From Trichoplax sp. H2 (taxonomy: Eukaryota > Placozoa > Uniplacotomia > Trichoplacea): a stretch of 64,000 nt of DNA. Both the position numbers and the translations under genes were made by a program. Under the pieces are notes generated by a model, which was given only the letters and a program-made list of their open reading frames with translations, ran no database searches and was not told where the DNA came from. Below, in pieces: positions 63,359-64,000 of the stretch (the stretch's first letter is position 1; each line of letters opens with the position of its first letter). The DNA is taken from contig NOWV01000022.1 of NCBI GenBank assembly GCA_003344405.1, forward strand, positions 725,381 to 789,380, written 5' to 3'.

Positions 63359-63809
63359 TAATGCGCCTACAAAGCAGTTTTATGCCCCAGTATTTAAACC
63401 CCATACCACGAGGATCTGAGTGTCTGACGGTGACGCCAAAAAGTACAAGAATATACCAAGGAAGTCCTTGATGCTCTTAGCCATACTGACCTTAGTACTG
63501 AATAGTAAGTACTATTGTACCAGTGACGCAGAGTGACTGTACTTGGCCAGCGCACTACTACGTGCAGCGTGTTGCAAGCTGTCCTAGTACGCAAGCGTAG
63601 CATCAGACTCCCAGACTACAAGACAATCGGAAAAATTGGCCTTTTATATTGCTCCACGCATGTGACAATCCTTCTTTTCAGCTTCTCTGAGATATCGTTC
63701 TTGCGCCATTTTAGAGAAGGTGTATCGTTCTCTTGTAGCTAAGGCCATCCGGCGACGTACACCATTTAAAGTTGTTGTGAAGAAAAGTTAAAGTGTTCAT
63801 AAAGTACAA
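63359..63809 (+). promoter_or_regulatory. 5' flank of RPLP1
   Basis: Holds the promoter and 5' untranslated part of the ribosomal gene. A pyrimidine tract (ccttcttttc near 63670) could be a TOP-type start and ttctcttgtag (about 63729-63739) a 5'-UTR splice acceptor. Neither is proven. The minus-strand ORF 63394-63603 has no support. Confidence 0.35.
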
Positions 63810-63881
63810 ATGGCATCAACATCTGAACTAGCGTGTGTATATAGTGCACTTATCTTAAGTGATGATGAGGTCGAGATCACG
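63810..63881 (+). CDS. RPLP1: Large ribosomal subunit protein P1 (acidic stalk), first exon only
   Basis: A 24-codon exon, MASTSELACVYSALILSDDE then VEIT, ends at a GTAAGG donor. It is nearly identical to the start of animal RPLP1 (MASVSELACIYSALILHDDEV). P1 pairs with P2 on P0 to form the stalk that recruits elongation factors. The remaining exons lie right of the window. Confidence 0.95.
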
Positions 63882-64000
63882 GTAAGGAATTGGTATTTTT
63901 TTTCCTTGTCGACTTTGAATAGCCTTACAGGGATGTCGATTTATACAGTACAGTGTGGCATACAGTCTGGAATCTTGGATGTGGTAGCTGATTTTGTATT

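Overview
The window is nuclear DNA from an intron-rich, AT-rich animal. Most introns are short (about 60-300 bp) with GT-AG ends. The gene set is typically metazoan: a TGF-beta-family ligand, EBAG9, ZC2HC1A, IQCC, TMEM241 and MED30. The compact genes, their high resemblance to vertebrate orthologues and the gene-poor AT-rich spacers suggest an early-branching animal, most like a placozoan. That placement is inference, not proof. I rebuilt the exons by hand from splice sites. Fourteen multi-exon genes were found; for the twelve that are complete here, exon lengths and phases add up to intact reading frames.

Layout, left to right: EMC2 (-, 3' end cut by the window); a DIDO1/PHF3-type PHD-TFIIS-SPOC protein (+); UQCC2 (-) and IQCC (+) back to back; TMEM241 (+); a prolyl-aminopeptidase-type alpha/beta hydrolase (-); a small Arg/Asp- and RG-rich protein with a Btz-like C-terminus (+); ZC2HC1A (-); squalene synthase (+) with a repeat-filled 3.7-kb first intron; a TGF-beta ligand (+); a two-domain TXNDC5-type protein disulfide isomerase (-); EBAG9 (-); MED30 (+, with its first exon duplicated next to a 20-N gap); an intronless coiled-coil gene (-); and the first exon of RPLP1 (+) at the right edge.

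The genes are unrelated housekeeping or regulatory genes and do not form one pathway. Several are arranged head to head with short shared 5' regions (UQCC2/IQCC and EBAG9/MED30).

The non-coding space holds the oddest material. There is a 226-bp tandem array whose units look like small Sm-class or spliced-leader-type RNA genes. A minisatellite in squalene synthase intron 1 has copied the exon 1 5' splice site four extra times. A dispersed family of palindromic TACTGTAC repeats, two MITE-like inverted-repeat elements and several other minisatellites are also present.
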